Positions 54,332 through 62,980 of a DNA stretch of 64,000 nucleotides are shown piece after piece (position 1 is the first letter of the stretch; each line of letters starts with the position of its first letter). The notes below the pieces were generated by a model, which was not told the origin of the DNA, searched no databases, and was given only the letters and a program-made list of their open reading frames with translations. The stretch spans positions 1-64,000 of the forward strand of contig JAQBVJ010000026.1 of NCBI GenBank assembly GCA_027623235.1. Direction: 5' to 3'. Source of the DNA: Planctomycetota bacterium. GTDB lineage: Bacteria; Planctomycetota; Planctomycetia; Planctomycetales; Planctomycetaceae. Made by a program: the position numbers and the translations under genes.

Positions 54332-57300
54332 TCAGTTGGCCGCGGGTTGCGGTGGGGTGGCCAGAATCAACGGCAGCGGCGCGTATTTCCGCTCGATCAA
54401 TTCCGGATAATTCATCAGTGCGTCGCGAACGCCGATCGTCTGATCGGTTGCGTCGGTATCAAACAGCGGTGCGTAAGAGTTTTTGTCTCTGGCAAATGGC
54501 GGAGGCATGCTCGTGTAACTGGTGATCCAGGTGGGCTCGAACACCCAGACGGAGACCCACTCCGGACGCAGCCGTTCGTAAACTCGATTCAGGCTGGGCC
54601 CGCGAGTGACGTTCGGGTCATCCACTTTTCCGGCCGGTCGGGCGTTTCCGACGGCGTGACACTGAATGCAGAGCGTTGAAGTCAGCATTCGCCAGGACTC
54701 ATCCCGGTAACTGTTGTCCGCGGATCGGTCCGGGTGTGTTGCGTGGAATTCCGCTTCTTTCCCAGCCAAATAAGAGCTCAACTGCTGAGGCTGTTTCTCG
54801 TAGGGATACTCAGACCCGTCAGCCGCAGCGAAGTAGTTGGTCAGAATCCGAGCCTCCTCATCGCTCAGGTTGAATCCCGGCATTCGCAGCAGAGGCGTGT
54901 ATCGAATCTGTTCCGGGTTCTTCAGGAAGCGATACAGCCAGTCGGTCTGAACTTTGCTGCCTTCCCGGAAGAGAGGTGGCGGCGAATTCTGCCACGCCGC
55001 ATCGACTGCACCGAGCTTCACGATTCCATTGTCCAACTGGTACTGAACCAGCCATTCGGCAAAAGCGCCACCTCGAGCCGGATGAAGATCGACAAGCGCA
55101 GAGCCCTGGGCCAGCAACAGACCAGGCAGCAGAACGTCTCCCATCGGTCCAGGCAGGAGCCCGTTAGCGAGTCCAGTGGCCAGGTCAGCGGCATCACTGA
55201 TCGCGGTTCTGGCACTGGCCGAGAGTCCTTCCGCTGCCCCGATTGCATTCATGACGGCTGTGATATCCGTGATTCCTTCTTTCGTCACAGCCAGATCGCC
55301 ACCCTCGGAAGAACGGTCGAAGAAGACGCTAAGCTGAGCGATGGCCGCGTTGGCAATGGTCCGGGCATTTTTGTCGAGCGGCTTCACGAGCCATTCATTC
55401 CGAGCTTCCGCGGCCAGTGCACGCAGAGCTGGTCGCTGGCTGTCGAGCGAGGCTGCAGACAGCCCGGCTCCCGCATTCCTGATGGCTTTCTCAGTCGCCC
55501 TGAAACGCTCACGATGTTTGGCGGCGAGAACGCCTCTTGTGCGAATCGGCTCCCACGTTTTGAACGAGTAGATCTGGTCGACGAGGTCGTCTTCCGGGTC
55601 GGGACGTCCAGTGACGAGGCCACGGACGCGGACAACCGGCAGATTCTGTGTCACATCGTCCTGAGCCACTGCCTTGGACTTACCAAAGTGAGCCTGGACC
55701 GGGGGACGCCATTTCAGCAGATTGTCGAGGCCGATTTGATGCTGCTTTGCCGCCAGCTCCGTCGGAGCCCAATAGCTGAGATCGGTCGGCGCGAACTCGA
55801 GCTCTGGAAGATCGATGACGTGACAGCCGACACAGTTGTACTTCTTCAGCAGAACCTCACCCTGATTGCGATCGTTCGTCCGCTGGTCCGGCTTGTAGAT
55901 GTATTTCGCGGCTGGCGGCTCGGCGACGAGACCAAGAACGAGAGTGGCGATCGCTTCGATTTCGTCGTCTTCGAGCGGAAACATCGGCATGACCAGTCGC
56001 TCGGTATAGCGTTTGGTATCGATCTTCTTGTAGTCGTAGCTGCGTGGCTGGCGGAGCTTCTGGAAGAAAAAGCCCGGACGGCCATGATGGATCAGGCTGT
56101 CGTAGAAGAATGACGTCCGCATTGCGTCATCGCGCTCTTCCTCAGAGCCGAAGGAATCAGAGTTGGCTTTATCAAACGCGTCCTCGATGTACTTCTGAGT
56201 GCTCGACCCATCGCGGCGACCGTGGTGATGCAGGTACTCGTGAATGTGCTCGGGAGCCAGTCGTGATGGATCTTTCCGACCCCAGTCCTGGAGTGCTGTC
56301 CCGATCGGTCGGGCTTTACCGAACCCGTTGATGTCGTGGCAGGCGTAGCAGGCGTAGCGGGAAACGCTGCGCCGACCGAGGTAGTCGAGCATCATTCCAT
56401 CCCAGTCTTCAGGAGTCGGAACGGTGTCACCCTCAGAATACAGCTCGATTTCGTCGCCCTTGATCTGCTCAAGCGTCAGTGGCAGCTTGCGAGCGCCGTT
56501 GAGGATGGCGTTCAGTTTCGCCTGGGCGTCATCGCGACGGCGTCGAACGAGCTTCTGCTCGTCGGTCTCATTTTTACCATCGCCACTCGACATCGCGTCA
56601 AGTTGATCCTGCAGTTTCTTGAGCTGCTTCCTGGCCGCTCGCTCACCCTTCCAGTTGATTCCCCAAAGGGTTTCGAACTGATCAGTCGTGAGGACCTTCC
56701 CTGGCAGATACAAACGCGACAACTCAAGCGTCGCTTTCGCGTCGAGGTACGACTTGAGGACGGCTGCCCACTCGGCGTCGCTGGCGGCCGAAGCTGCCTG
56801 CAGGTGCTGTTTTTCCGGCCAGACAACCGAAACCGCTTCGTCGCCGGTACGAGCGGGATACTTTCGAGTCTTCCAGAACTCATCGAATTCGTCAGCTGTC
56901 AGAAGGTCGTCGGCAACCAGGTGTTTCTGAGCGAGAGCCCGGTATTCGGTCGCCTCAAGATAGCGAGTGAGGATTGCTTCCCACGCGAGGTCACCGGCTT
57001 CCGCCGCCGTCAGAAGTGTTTCCGGCCAGGCCGCTTTGTGCGGATACTCATGACGGGTCCAGAACGATTCGAATTCGTTGTCAGTCAGCAGACGTGTTTT
57101 GACCAAGTGCTTGTGCAGACTCTTTTTTGCGACGTCGAGTTCCAATGGTGCGACCGGATAGTCGCCGGTGCCGATCAGGAACTGAGCGATGTCTGCCGCG
57201 GGCACACTGACGAGTTCGTCTTTGTCGTTTCGAACCTCTGTGAGGAATAGATTCGGCATTTTCGTTCTGGGGTGATGCCGCTCCGGATCGCTGATCCAGG

Positions 57301-59119
57301 TGTAAAGCCAGTTGAAGCCGGCTTCACCGGAACGCAGTTTCTGACCGACCTTGGTGAGGTTCGGCCCGAATGTCGCACTCGTCCCTTTGAATTCATCCGC
57401 GTCATGAGAATGGCAGGCGAGGCAGCCCTTTTCAGTAAAGGCCTTTCGTCCGCGTTCGGCATCCGGTTTGTAGCCAGCCGGAGGGCTCAGAAGCTGAGTT
57501 TCGTCGGTTGATGGTGACGACTGAGCGATCAGGAATTTTGCGACAGCTCGAATTTCCAGCTGTGAAAGCTGTGCTCCGAGATGGTCTTCGAGATTCGTCA
57601 GGCCGAAGAACTGCGGCATCTTTGTTGTTGGGCGGAAGCGTTTCGGCTTCTCTGTCCAGTACGCGATCCATTCGGCGCTCGTTTTGTCAGCGATTCGCTT
57701 CAGGCTCGGGCCAACTTTTCGCATTTGACCAGGAATCAGATTGGGATCGGACGCGTAGTCGTCCGCTTCTTCTTCAGTCGGCTCAAGACGGAGGTCCGGA
57801 CCGATCCGATCCTGACCGTCAAATCCGTTGATCGGGTGACAGCCAAAGCAGCCGTACTTCTGAATGAGTTCCCAGCCGCGCACTGCTTTGGGAGCGGTGG
57901 CACCGAATTTGGGATTCACACCAAGCTCGATGACATCGTGGTGACACTTGATACACGCAGCATCACGCAGTCGCTCTGGAAGCATCGGGTACTCCCAGAA
58001 ATGGTTGTAGGAGTGGGAGTACTTTTCGTGCCATTCGTGGTCCTGCACAGGATCGTTCGGTCCGTGCTGGGCGTTCGTAAAGCTGGTCGCCGAACCTTGC
58101 CCGTCATGACAGATCGTACAGCCGAATTCGGGCAGTGGATGCGGACTGGCCGCCGTCAGGTAAAGTTCCGGGCGAGGGTGGCTGGAAAACGGCTGAGGAA
58201 ATTTGTTGGCCGCCACCCAGTCGGCCGGATTGTCTGAATCCGTTTCGCCGTGCGGGAACGCCGGCACATCGCCAGTGCCAAAACGGTCGATGCCGAGATG
58301 GCATGTGCGACAACGATCGAACCGGGCAGTTTTCGCCATGCCCAGTTTAATGTCCAGGTCCGGCAGCCAGTCCTGAATGAGCCGCATGTGCGAGTTAAAT
58401 CCGTCGGCGATGGGCATTTCCATCAGACGCCGTTTCGCAGACTTCAGACCACCTTCGGGAGCGATAACGTCCAGCGAATCCCGAATTCGATCCACCTCAG
58501 CCGTGAGCGCTTTGAGTTGGTCCTGCTGGTCATCACGACCTTTAGTGATCGCCGCCAGTTTGGCCTGCTCCTGTGTGAGGTCGGACTCGATCTCTTCCCA
58601 CTGAAGCTCCAGGGAATCGACGATTGCCTGGGCGTCCTGGAATTTCCTGAAGAAGGACTGAGCGATCGCATCTGGGGTCTGATCGCGAATCTGCAGGTCG
58701 TAGTTGGCCCGAGCGACATCACGCTTCGCCCGCTCAACGCGAACATCGCGACCTTTCAAGTCAAATTGAAGAGCGAGGTTGTCAACTGCCTTCGTCGCCT
58801 CCTGAAAGGCGGCACTCCCGGTCTCAAGCTCAGCTTCAATGCTGTCCCGGGAACTTTTCAGGCGCTGAATTTCTTTCTGATAAGCTGCGGTCGCTTCGGC
58901 TGAATCGTCAATGCCGACCGCCTGATCCAAAGCCTTCGATTCCTCTGAACGAAGCAGGAGCGACTCTGCCGTGAAAAAGTCAATCTGATATTTCCGCCAC
59001 TCGTCATCGTGATCGCGCAACAGCATCGTGACCGTCGACGCGAGGAACGCGAGCACAGAGAGTAGAAAGACGACGTGCATCGTCTTCAGATTTCGAACTG
59101 TCTTGTCAGTAGCAGGCAT
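54332..59119 (-). CDS. Giant octaheme c-type cytochrome of the bc-type complex
   Basis: The 1595-residue protein is anchored by one N-terminal helix (residues about 13-33) and has a long coiled coil (about 75-240). Eight CxxCH motifs start at cysteines 270, 334, 389, 424, 566, 924, 1096 and 1484. Spacing is uneven, with cytochrome-c-like domains (DGQGSATSF, GRKAFTEKGC, MPMFPLEDDEIEAIATL and a Met loop) joined by long helical linkers. In the bc operon it takes the place of cytochrome c1 and probably carries electrons from the Rieske/cytochrome b pair to the oxidase. It lies 93 bases after the cytochrome b C-terminal gene. Confidence 0.93.
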   Translation of the reverse strand: MPATDKTVRNLKTMHVVFLLSVLAFLASTVTMLLRDHDDEWRKYQIDFFTAESLLLRSEESKALDQAVGIDDSAEATAAYQKEIQRLKSSRDSIEAELETGSAAFQEATKAVDNLALQFDLKGRDVRVERAKRDVARANYDLQIRDQTPDAIAQSFFRKFQDAQAIVDSLELQWEEIESDLTQEQAKLAAITKGRDDQQDQLKALTAEVDRIRDSLDVIAPEGGLKSAKRRLMEMPIADGFNSHMRLIQDWLPDLDIKLGMAKTARFDRCRTCHLGIDRFGTGDVPAFPHGETDSDNPADWVAANKFPQPFSSHPRPELYLTAASPHPLPEFGCTICHDGQGSATSFTNAQHGPNDPVQDHEWHEKYSHSYNHFWEYPMLPERLRDAACIKCHHDVIELGVNPKFGATAPKAVRGWELIQKYGCFGCHPINGFDGQDRIGPDLRLEPTEEEADDYASDPNLIPGQMRKVGPSLKRIADKTSAEWIAYWTEKPKRFRPTTKMPQFFGLTNLEDHLGAQLSQLEIRAVAKFLIAQSSPSTDETQLLSPPAGYKPDAERGRKAFTEKGCLACHSHDADEFKGTSATFGPNLTKVGQKLRSGEAGFNWLYTWISDPERHHPRTKMPNLFLTEVRNDKDELVSVPAADIAQFLIGTGDYPVAPLELDVAKKSLHKHLVKTRLLTDNEFESFWTRHEYPHKAAWPETLLTAAEAGDLAWEAILTRYLEATEYRALAQKHLVADDLLTADEFDEFWKTRKYPARTGDEAVSVVWPEKQHLQAASAASDAEWAAVLKSYLDAKATLELSRLYLPGKVLTTDQFETLWGINWKGERAARKQLKKLQDQLDAMSSGDGKNETDEQKLVRRRRDDAQAKLNAILNGARKLPLTLEQIKGDEIELYSEGDTVPTPEDWDGMMLDYLGRRSVSRYACYACHDINGFGKARPIGTALQDWGRKDPSRLAPEHIHEYLHHHGRRDGSSTQKYIEDAFDKANSDSFGSEEERDDAMRTSFFYDSLIHHGRPGFFFQKLRQPRSYDYKKIDTKRYTERLVMPMFPLEDDEIEAIATLVLGLVAEPPAAKYIYKPDQRTNDRNQGEVLLKKYNCVGCHVIDLPELEFAPTDLSYWAPTELAAKQHQIGLDNLLKWRPPVQAHFGKSKAVAQDDVTQNLPVVRVRGLVTGRPDPEDDLVDQIYSFKTWEPIRTRGVLAAKHRERFRATEKAIRNAGAGLSAASLDSQRPALRALAAEARNEWLVKPLDKNARTIANAAIAQLSVFFDRSSEGGDLAVTKEGITDITAVMNAIGAAEGLSASARTAISDAADLATGLANGLLPGPMGDVLLPGLLLAQGSALVDLHPARGGAFAEWLVQYQLDNGIVKLGAVDAAWQNSPPPLFREGSKVQTDWLYRFLKNPEQIRYTPLLRMPGFNLSDEEARILTNYFAAADGSEYPYEKQPQQLSSYLAGKEAEFHATHPDRSADNSYRDESWRMLTSTLCIQCHAVGNARPAGKVDDPNVTRGPSLNRVYERLRPEWVSVWVFEPTWITSYTSMPPPFARDKNSYAPLFDTDATDQTIGVRDALMNYPELIERKYAPLPLILATPPQPAAN

Positions 59120-59212
59120 AGTCGTCGCGACCTGACTGGCCGCCCTGTTGTGCTCTGAACCTGAATCCCGGCAGCCACTAACACGGTGGCCGCTCGGTTG
59201 GAAGTAAAAGCA

Positions 59213-60589
59213 TCAGATGTTGAAGAAGTACTCTGGCACCGCCACGAGGTACTTCAGATTGAAGGCCCAGCGAAGGAGCATCTTGATCGGCAAAGCCGCC
59301 ATCATCAGGATCAGGTTGGAAAAAACCATGAACCGGATGAAGCCCATTCGGAAGGCGTACTGCTTGAGGAAAGTCATGGCCATGATGGATGGCATGGCGA
59401 TGAGATACCCGAGCGTCAGAAGAATCCCCGGCGACTCCCGCAGGAGAATCATCCCAAGTATCCGCATCCCGGAATCGGTCGAGGCAGGAGTCGGCATCGC
59501 CGTATTCAGCCCGTAGAGCCAGAAATACTCCGACAGGTTGACGTTATTCAGGGCTTCCAGCTTGTGGACATCCCAGTACTCGTAGATGCCGAAGATGTTC
59601 CAGTTCGGTCCCCGCAAGAAAGTCCCCAGGACAATCATCCCCACCCAGAGAGGCAGAAAGCCAAACATGAAGACACTGACAGCGAACTTGCGTTCGTTAA
59701 AGGTGTAGTAGCCGTTGCCTCGTTTGTTAAAGTCGATGTACGGAATCGCCATCATCCCACCGAGAATCACACTCGGAAAGACAACGCCAGCCAGCCACGG
59801 GTCGTAGTAGACGAGCATTTCCTGAAGGCCGAGAAAGTACCACGGGGCCTTCGACGGATTCGGTGTCTTGACGGCTGAGGCTGGTTCTTCGAGCGGAGCC
59901 TGCAGCGCGACGCCCCAGAAAAATAGGAACGCCGTCACAGCGATCATGCAGATCAGCTCGGTGTAAACCAGATCCGGCCAGACAAGGACCTTCTCGTTGT
60001 CCTCTGCCTCTTTCGGTGGCAACCCGGCCTCAATCCGATCGTCATTTTCGTTCGACCGGTTGAAGTAGAGCCAGGTGAAATAACCAACGATAAACAGCAT
60101 CGCGACGATGGGAACGTTGTCCGGCTTACCGACGATCTGGCGGAAGTCCCAGTCCGTCAAACTGAGCGTAAGAAACAGGACTCCGCCGTTGAGCATGAGC
60201 CAGCCAGCTGTCTCTGTTGCCAGCACCCGGCGAAACCAGATCATCAGACCGAAGGCACCGACGCAGAAGCCGAAATACCACTTGGCGTCGGCAATGAACG
60301 AGTCGACGAAAAACTTGAACCAGCCGGGCAGCTGAATCAGGAACCGCTCGGGCGAACTGAACCCGGTAAAGTGGGCGATCATCACCATGCTTAACAGGGC
60401 GGTATACATGCCCCACCACATGGCGACCGGAACTTCACCGCCCCCGAAGAATTTCGGCACACGGTGATGTGTGCCTTTTTTCAGGCTGCGCCAGGTCCAC
60501 GCGAAATTCATCACGAACTGGATCAGATAGAGCCAGCCCAGTCCGAAAATCACGGACGACGTCAGATTGGGATGTGGATCAAGTGACAT
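59213..60589 (-). CDS. Cytochrome b C-terminal half (subunit IV-like), extended
   Basis: The 458-residue membrane protein has about nine to ten helices. Residues about 205-330 match the cytochrome b C-terminal domain (VWPDLVYTELICM, KAPWYFLGLQEMLVYYDPWLAGV). The PEWY quinol-site motif is APWYF here, so the catalytic glutamate is absent. An N-terminal ~200-residue extension adds about five helices (RSLKKGTHHRVPKFFGGGEVP, WGMYTALLSMVMIAHFTG), and the C-terminal 120 residues add more. It contributes the quinol-oxidation site of the complex. Confidence 0.88.
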   Translation of the reverse strand: MSLDPHPNLTSSVIFGLGWLYLIQFVMNFAWTWRSLKKGTHHRVPKFFGGGEVPVAMWWGMYTALLSMVMIAHFTGFSSPERFLIQLPGWFKFFVDSFIADAKWYFGFCVGAFGLMIWFRRVLATETAGWLMLNGGVLFLTLSLTDWDFRQIVGKPDNVPIVAMLFIVGYFTWLYFNRSNENDDRIEAGLPPKEAEDNEKVLVWPDLVYTELICMIAVTAFLFFWGVALQAPLEEPASAVKTPNPSKAPWYFLGLQEMLVYYDPWLAGVVFPSVILGGMMAIPYIDFNKRGNGYYTFNERKFAVSVFMFGFLPLWVGMIVLGTFLRGPNWNIFGIYEYWDVHKLEALNNVNLSEYFWLYGLNTAMPTPASTDSGMRILGMILLRESPGILLTLGYLIAMPSIMAMTFLKQYAFRMGFIRFMVFSNLILMMAALPIKMLLRWAFNLKYLVAVPEYFFNI

Positions 60590-60663
60590 AAGAGGCTGTC
60601 ATCCCGTTCCGTGACACGATCAATTTCAGGACAGAAAAACCGAAAACCGCTCCGCCGAAACAG

Positions 60664-61449
60664 TCAGAGTGGCTGACTGATGCCGCCGTCTTTACGGACT
60701 CGCCAGAAGTGAATGGCAATCAGGCCGGCAGCCGCAAGCGGAATGGCAACACAGTGCAGAATGTAAAATCTGTTCAATGTCTCTTCGCCAACGAACTTGC
60801 TTCCCAGGAGCAGGAAACGAGCATCACTCGCGTTTGTAATAAGGTCGTAACCGCCAACATTCAGGAACTGAAAGCCGGGGCCTTCGTGACCAAGAAACGG
60901 CGTCGCACGAGCCATGTTGGAGCCAACCGTGATCGCCCAGATCGCCAGCTGATCCCAGGGAAGCAGATAACCGGTGAATGACAGCAGGAGAGTCAGCTTC
61001 AGCAGGATGACACCCACAACCCAGTTAAACTCCCGAGGCGGCTTATACGAGCCGGTCAGGAAGACTCGATACATGTGGAGCCAGACAGTAATCACCATCG
61101 CGTGAGCACCCCAGCGGTGTATCTCGCGCATGACTCCGAGCGTTGTGACATCGCGCAGCGCCAGGATGTCGTTAAACGCCCACTCAAGAGTCGGGCGGTA
61201 ATAAAACATCAACAGGACGCCGGTGATGGTCTCCGCCAGAAACAGGAAGAACGTGATGCCACCCATACACCAGGTATAGGAAAGGGCGATCCCGTTCTGC
61301 TTGATTGAAACTGGATGCAGATGCAGGAAGAAGTTGGTCAACATGACCACGACCCGGTTTCGGCGGTCGTACGGCGCCGGATGCCGGAAGACACTCTTCC
61401 AGATTTGCGATTCGCGAATGTAGTCGCCTACAGACATCAGAGAACCCAT
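60664..61449 (-). CDS. Cytochrome b N-terminal half (b6-like)
   Basis: The 261-residue protein has four helices binding two b hemes. Ligand pairs are His111/His125 and His232/His247; the second pair spaced by 15 residues is the b6 type rather than the mitochondrial b type (14). The split with the next gene also follows the b6/subunit IV pattern. It sits in the inner membrane between the Rieske protein and the C-terminal half. ATG 61449 is used; an in-frame ATG at 61437 is possible. Confidence 0.95.
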   Translation of the reverse strand: MGSLMSVGDYIRESQIWKSVFRHPAPYDRRNRVVVMLTNFFLHLHPVSIKQNGIALSYTWCMGGITFFLFLAETITGVLLMFYYRPTLEWAFNDILALRDVTTLGVMREIHRWGAHAMVITVWLHMYRVFLTGSYKPPREFNWVVGVILLKLTLLLSFTGYLLPWDQLAIWAITVGSNMARATPFLGHEGPGFQFLNVGGYDLITNASDARFLLLGSKFVGEETLNRFYILHCVAIPLAAAGLIAIHFWRVRKDGGISQPL

Positions 61450-61524
61450 TTATAGCACCGACGAGGTCGGTCCCAGCTGTCATGTCAAAGGTGCCGGCAG
61501 CCAGTGCTGATCCGACAGCACTGC

Positions 61525-62544
61525 CTACGCTATCGAGCCATCCACGAAGGACTTGGCGTCCTCCCACTGGCCCTTCTCTTCTTGAAACTTCACAGACTTG
61601 TCGACTTCAAGCGTCCCGTCAGAACTCAAAGCAACACCAACCCGCTCAAGCGGACGAGGTGCCGGACCCTCGAAGTTCATCCCGTTGATGTAAAAACCCG
61701 AGCCGTGGCAAGGGCACTTGAATTTCTGCTCACCTTCCAGCCAGCTGGGAGTACATCCAAGATGCGTGCAGACCGAAGCCAGCACGTAAATCAGATCTTT
61801 GCCCTTGTACTGGTTGGTATGAACAATCCAGATGCCGTTCGCGGCCGTGTACTTGGTTGAAACCGTGCCGAGCGGAAAGTCCGATGGCGGGCCGATTTTG
61901 AATGAGGTTGGCGGCTCGACGATCATGTTGGGAAACATGAAGCGAGCCAGCATCAGCACCCACGCTCCGGTTGTCGCGGCGAGAACCGTCCACGCAAGCG
62001 CGAACGGACTCAACAGAACATCCAGCAGGAATGCTCGCCGTGTTGGCTGCGGAGCCACTTTCGGAGCCGGTCGGGTCGGAAGTTTCAGAGTGGGCTTCGC
62101 AGGTGCTTCAACAGCCGCCGGCTTCTTACCTGCCTTCAGCTGAGCGAGCATCTCGCCAACAGGAGGCAGATTGCCGGCAGACGCCTCAGCGGTTGCCTTC
62201 TTCGCAGCAGGCTTAGCCGCTGCTGGAGCAGCACCGGCACCTTTGCCTCGAATCGCCGCCATGATGTCGGCCGGACTTTTGGGAGCCGCCGCTGCAGCAG
62301 GTTTTGCTTCCGGCTTGCCACTTGACGCTTCGGCACCACCGGCTCCCTTGGCTCGGATAGCGGCCATGATATCGGCAGCTCCCTTTGGAGCAGCCGCAGG
62401 CTTTGCAGGCTCTTTCGCCGGCGCCGAATCTTCGGCCGGAGCAGCAGCGCCTGCTGCTGGTTCCGCAGGCGCAGTGTCACTCTGGTCCGCTTTGTTCGCG
62501 CGGGACATCTTCAAAATTTCTTCGGTTGTCAGCTTCTTCGCCAT
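61525..62544 (-). CDS. Rieske iron-sulfur protein with repeat-bearing N-terminal extension
   Basis: The 339-residue protein has a 165-residue N-terminal extension rich in Ala, Pro and Lys with copies of a helical motif (ADIMAAIR-x-KGAG, residues 57-69 and 92-104, and weaker at the ends). It has a TRR signal-like start to a membrane helix (about 170-204). The Rieske domain has CTHLGC and CPCHGSG (Cys259, His261, Cys277, His280 bind the [2Fe-2S] cluster; Cys264 and Cys279 form the disulfide). It moves electrons from quinol to the cytochrome c. It is the first gene of the respiratory operon. Confidence 0.94.
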   Translation of the reverse strand: MAKKLTTEEILKMSRANKADQSDTAPAEPAAGAAAPAEDSAPAKEPAKPAAAPKGAADIMAAIRAKGAGGAEASSGKPEAKPAAAAAPKSPADIMAAIRGKGAGAAPAAAKPAAKKATAEASAGNLPPVGEMLAQLKAGKKPAAVEAPAKPTLKLPTRPAPKVAPQPTRRAFLLDVLLSPFALAWTVLAATTGAWVLMLARFMFPNMIVEPPTSFKIGPPSDFPLGTVSTKYTAANGIWIVHTNQYKGKDLIYVLASVCTHLGCTPSWLEGEQKFKCPCHGSGFYINGMNFEGPAPRPLERVGVALSSDGTLEVDKSVKFQEEKGQWEDAKSFVDGSIA

Positions 62545-62980
62545 AATTCCGAGTCACCGTGTCCAGAACAGGCTGCCAGCGGGAAGTTGCTGACGAGGCC
62601 GGAATTCGAGCCCAGACGACTTGAAGAGCTCAGGACAGTTAAGATTGGAAATGAGTGGCCGATTGAAGGCAGCCGCTAATGCAACCTTCGGAAAGTCCGA
62701 TGGCGCTCACGCCTGCCCACTGCGGCATGATACCGCAGCGGGATTGTTGCCCTTTCTTCGGCAGTTCGCAACCAGCAGAAAGTCCGCACTCCGGGATTTC
62801 CTGGAAAGCGGAAGGCTCTTCCGACTCGTTCTCAGCAACAGGAAGCAGTCGTTCATTGAGAGAGGCTGGTCGTCTTCGTCGAACAGTCTTGCAACTCGTC
62901 GCGTTTGGCAGCAGCATCAACATGAGGAAGGCGGCAGTCTTTCGGGTCGAGTCCGCACCGTCAGTCGAAAAGGCCAGTAA
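62545..62980. other. Divergent region upstream of the respiratory operon
   Basis: The operon leaves to the left and the next gene to the right, so promoters for both lie here. Three overlapping open frames (119-135 codons) on both strands have no recognisable domain, and none agrees with another, so I do not call them genes. Confidence 0.5.

Noticed and set aside
54734-57250. Long plus-strand frames opposite the octaheme cytochrome
   Set aside because: They lie antisense to a gene with eight heme motifs and show no domain.
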